A stretch of DNA of 5,738 nucleotides, from positions 1 through 5,738 of the forward strand of contig RKSH01000240.1 of the NCBI GenBank assembly GCA_007570945.1, in the 5' to 3' direction. Position numbers and translations under genes: made by a program. Origin of the DNA: Gammaproteobacteria bacterium (GTDB lineage Bacteria; Pseudomonadota; Gammaproteobacteria; Arenicellales; Spongiicolonaceae). The notes beneath the pieces were generated by a model, which made no database searches, was not told the DNA's origin, and saw only the letters and a list, made by a program, of their open reading frames with translations. Shown piece by piece: positions 4,913 to 5,738 of this stretch (within the stretch, counting starts at the first letter, position 1; each line of letters begins with the position of its first letter).

Positions 4913-5212
4913 ATGAAAACATCCCAAATCCCCTGCCCGGAATGCAAGGCGGTCGAAGAAGACGGCCTGCTGCCCTACTGCGAAATCCCGATTCAGGCAT
5001 TCGCCGATCTGGATTCCGAACAACCCTGGCCCCACAAAATCACCAAAGAAGACATATGGGACATAAAGGAAGTGCTGAACAAAGAAACCATGCATGTCGC
5101 CAGAGTGCTGTCGGTGGAATGCCTTAATTGCGGCAAGAAATACACCGCTGACAACGCGTTCGAAGCGCTGAAGCCGCTGTTCAACAGACCCCCCCCAAAA
5201 AACGGGGATTAA
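4913..5212 (+). CDS. Small zinc-ribbon-like protein of unknown function
   Basis: I do not recognise this 99-residue protein. It has two cysteine knuckles, CPEC at 8-11 and CLNC at 70-73 (followed by GKKY), which together could bind one zinc as a zinc ribbon, plus a single C23. Between them is an acidic, tryptophan-containing linker (about 31-57) with the helix-like KITKEDIWDIKEVLNKE. There is no signal peptide or membrane helix. GGAGG at 4900-4904 sits 8 bases before ATG 4913. By hand count GC is about 53% over 4921-5160, clearly lower than the neighbours (about 73% over 5401-5460), which hints at separate ancestry. The last codons pass through a C8A6 tract and read PPPKNGD before TAA, whose final base overlaps the next reading frame. 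Its product could be the N-terminal part of a frameshift fusion with the downstream gene. Confidence 0.75.
   Translation: MKTSQIPCPECKAVEEDGLLPYCEIPIQAFADLDSEQPWPHKITKEDIWDIKEVLNKETMHVARVLSVECLNCGKKYTADNAFEALKPLFNRPPPKNGD
5189..5203 (+). other. C8A6 homopolymer tract with slippery heptamer at a gene junction
   Basis: Eight C (5189-5196) are followed by six A (5197-5202) and a C. In the frame of the zinc-ribbon gene this reads as A-AAA-AAC (5197-5203), a canonical X-XXY-YYZ -1 slippery heptamer; C-CCA-AAA (5194-5200) also fits. The zinc-ribbon stop follows seven bases later. A -1 slip, or gain of one base in the tract (C9), joins that gene exactly in frame to the signal peptide and beta-domain downstream. 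The tract could act in ribosomal frameshifting, transcript slippage or phase variation, or could hold a sequencing error. Confidence 0.55.
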
Positions 5213-5738
5213 TTAGCGGCGCATTCCTCACCGCCATCGTCGCGCTGCTCCTCGCCGCCGCGCCGGACGCCGCGCACGCGCAAACCGCCAACACCGTCTC
5301 GCTCGACGGCGCCGACACAAAATGGAACAACGGCCTGCTCGGCATCGCCCTCAGCCAAGCCTCCGGCACAACCGACTTCGCCGCCCACGGCATCGCCGGC
5401 ACCCTGGAATCCGACCTCGCCGGCGCCCACCCCTACCTCACCCGCGCCCTGGCCAAGCTGCAACTCTGGGCCACCGCCGGCATCGCCGACGCCGGCCTGA
5501 GCCTGCTGAACGCCGCCGCCGGCATGGTCTTTGCGCCCGGAGCCAACGCCTCGTTCCACGCCGCCGGGCAGTGGAGCCGGGCGAAGCTGGACGCCGCCGC
5601 CTTCCCCGACGGCCGCAAGTTGCCCCAGGTCACCGCCGCCGCCACGCGCCTTGAGGGCGGCGTGGAACTCAGCCAGAGCTTCGGCGCCTGGCGGCCCTTT
5701 GTCACCGTGAACCTCCGCCGCGACTCCGGCGACGGCGA
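5212..5738 (+). CDS. Autotransporter beta-domain protein, start unresolved, 3' partial
   Basis: The open frame runs from a stop at 5149-5151 to the window end and contains no ATG, GTG or TTG before the ATG at 5524. Counting from ATT 5212, which overlaps the upstream stop as TAATT, residues 5-23 are a hydrophobic signal-peptide core ending in DAAHA. Including upstream codons the frame reads KKRGLISGAFL, which supplies the positive charges a signal peptide normally has. After it comes autotransporter beta-barrel sequence: GLLGIALSQASGTTDF, GTLESDLAGAHPYLTRALAKLQLWATAG, then the later strands ending ...LEGGVELSQSFGAWRPFVTVNLRRDSGDG. These match the 'LyPYlr...l.lW...G' and 'LrlglEgs..f...LtP.levglRhDgGD' landmarks of the domain. 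No passenger lies between signal and barrel, and the first barrel strands and a stretch between the two landmark regions appear missing, so it may be a trimmed or decayed copy. The product is expected in the outer membrane. The 3' end is beyond the window. Confidence 0.72.
   Translation, partial: MSGAFLTAIVALLLAAAPDAAHAQTANTVSLDGADTKWNNGLLGIALSQASGTTDFAAHGIAGTLESDLAGAHPYLTRALAKLQLWATAGIADAGLSLLNAAAGMVFAPGANASFHAAGQWSRAKLDAAAFPDGRKLPQVTAAATRLEGGVELSQSFGAWRPFVTVNLRRDSGDG

Noticed and set aside
4510..5127. Plus-strand open frame of 205 codons across the divergent spacer
   Set aside because: It is antisense to the CMD-family gene and out of frame with the zinc-ribbon gene. It has no family features or ribosome site and is a composition artefact.

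Overview
This window is high-GC DNA (roughly 65-70% in most genes) from a Gram-negative bacterium, most likely a member of the Pseudomonadota. The evidence is an autotransporter-type outer-membrane beta-domain, a consensus CRP-type operator, a signal-peptide-bearing Amt channel and strong GGAGG ribosome binding sites. Nothing in the sequence fixes the genus.

Layout. (1) 76-1389, plus strand: an intact ammonium channel (Amt) with its own short leader and a candidate promoter. (2) 1390-1909: a 520-base stretch without a credible protein gene, but it is organised. It holds a perfect TGTGA-N6-TCACA site, a TATAAC -10 element at the spacing of a CRP class II promoter, about 2.6 imperfect tandem copies of a ~117-base GC-rich unit that can fold into hairpins, and a very strong intrinsic terminator ending at 1845. 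I read this as a candidate regulated non-coding RNA of about 390 nt, or a long structured amt 3' UTR, or both. (3) 1910-2143, plus strand: a short solitary HicB-like protein with a perfect 14-base palindrome just upstream. (4) 4803 down to 2159, minus strand: a tightly packed four-gene operon for a carboxymuconolactone decarboxylase-family protein, an EamA/DMT transporter, an HD-domain protein of the PhnZ-like type, and a class II aldolase/adducin-family protein. Two of the three junctions are one-base TGATG stop/start overlaps. (5) 4913-5212, plus strand: a lower-GC gene for a 99-residue zinc-ribbon-like protein, divergent from the operon. (6) 5212 to the window end, plus strand: a signal peptide followed directly by autotransporter beta-domain sequence. 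It has no ATG/GTG/TTG start and is linked to the preceding gene by a C8A6 tract, an A-AAA-AAC slippery heptamer and a TAATT stop/start overlap.

How the parts may work together. The operon looks catabolic: two enzymes that can act on carboxylated or hydroxylated small molecules, a metal-dependent HD enzyme and an exporter or importer, probably translated as a coupled set. Its substrate cannot be read from the sequence. The two most unusual regions are the tandem-unit RNA locus after amt, and the start-less autotransporter whose reading frame is reached from the zinc-ribbon gene by a single -1 shift.
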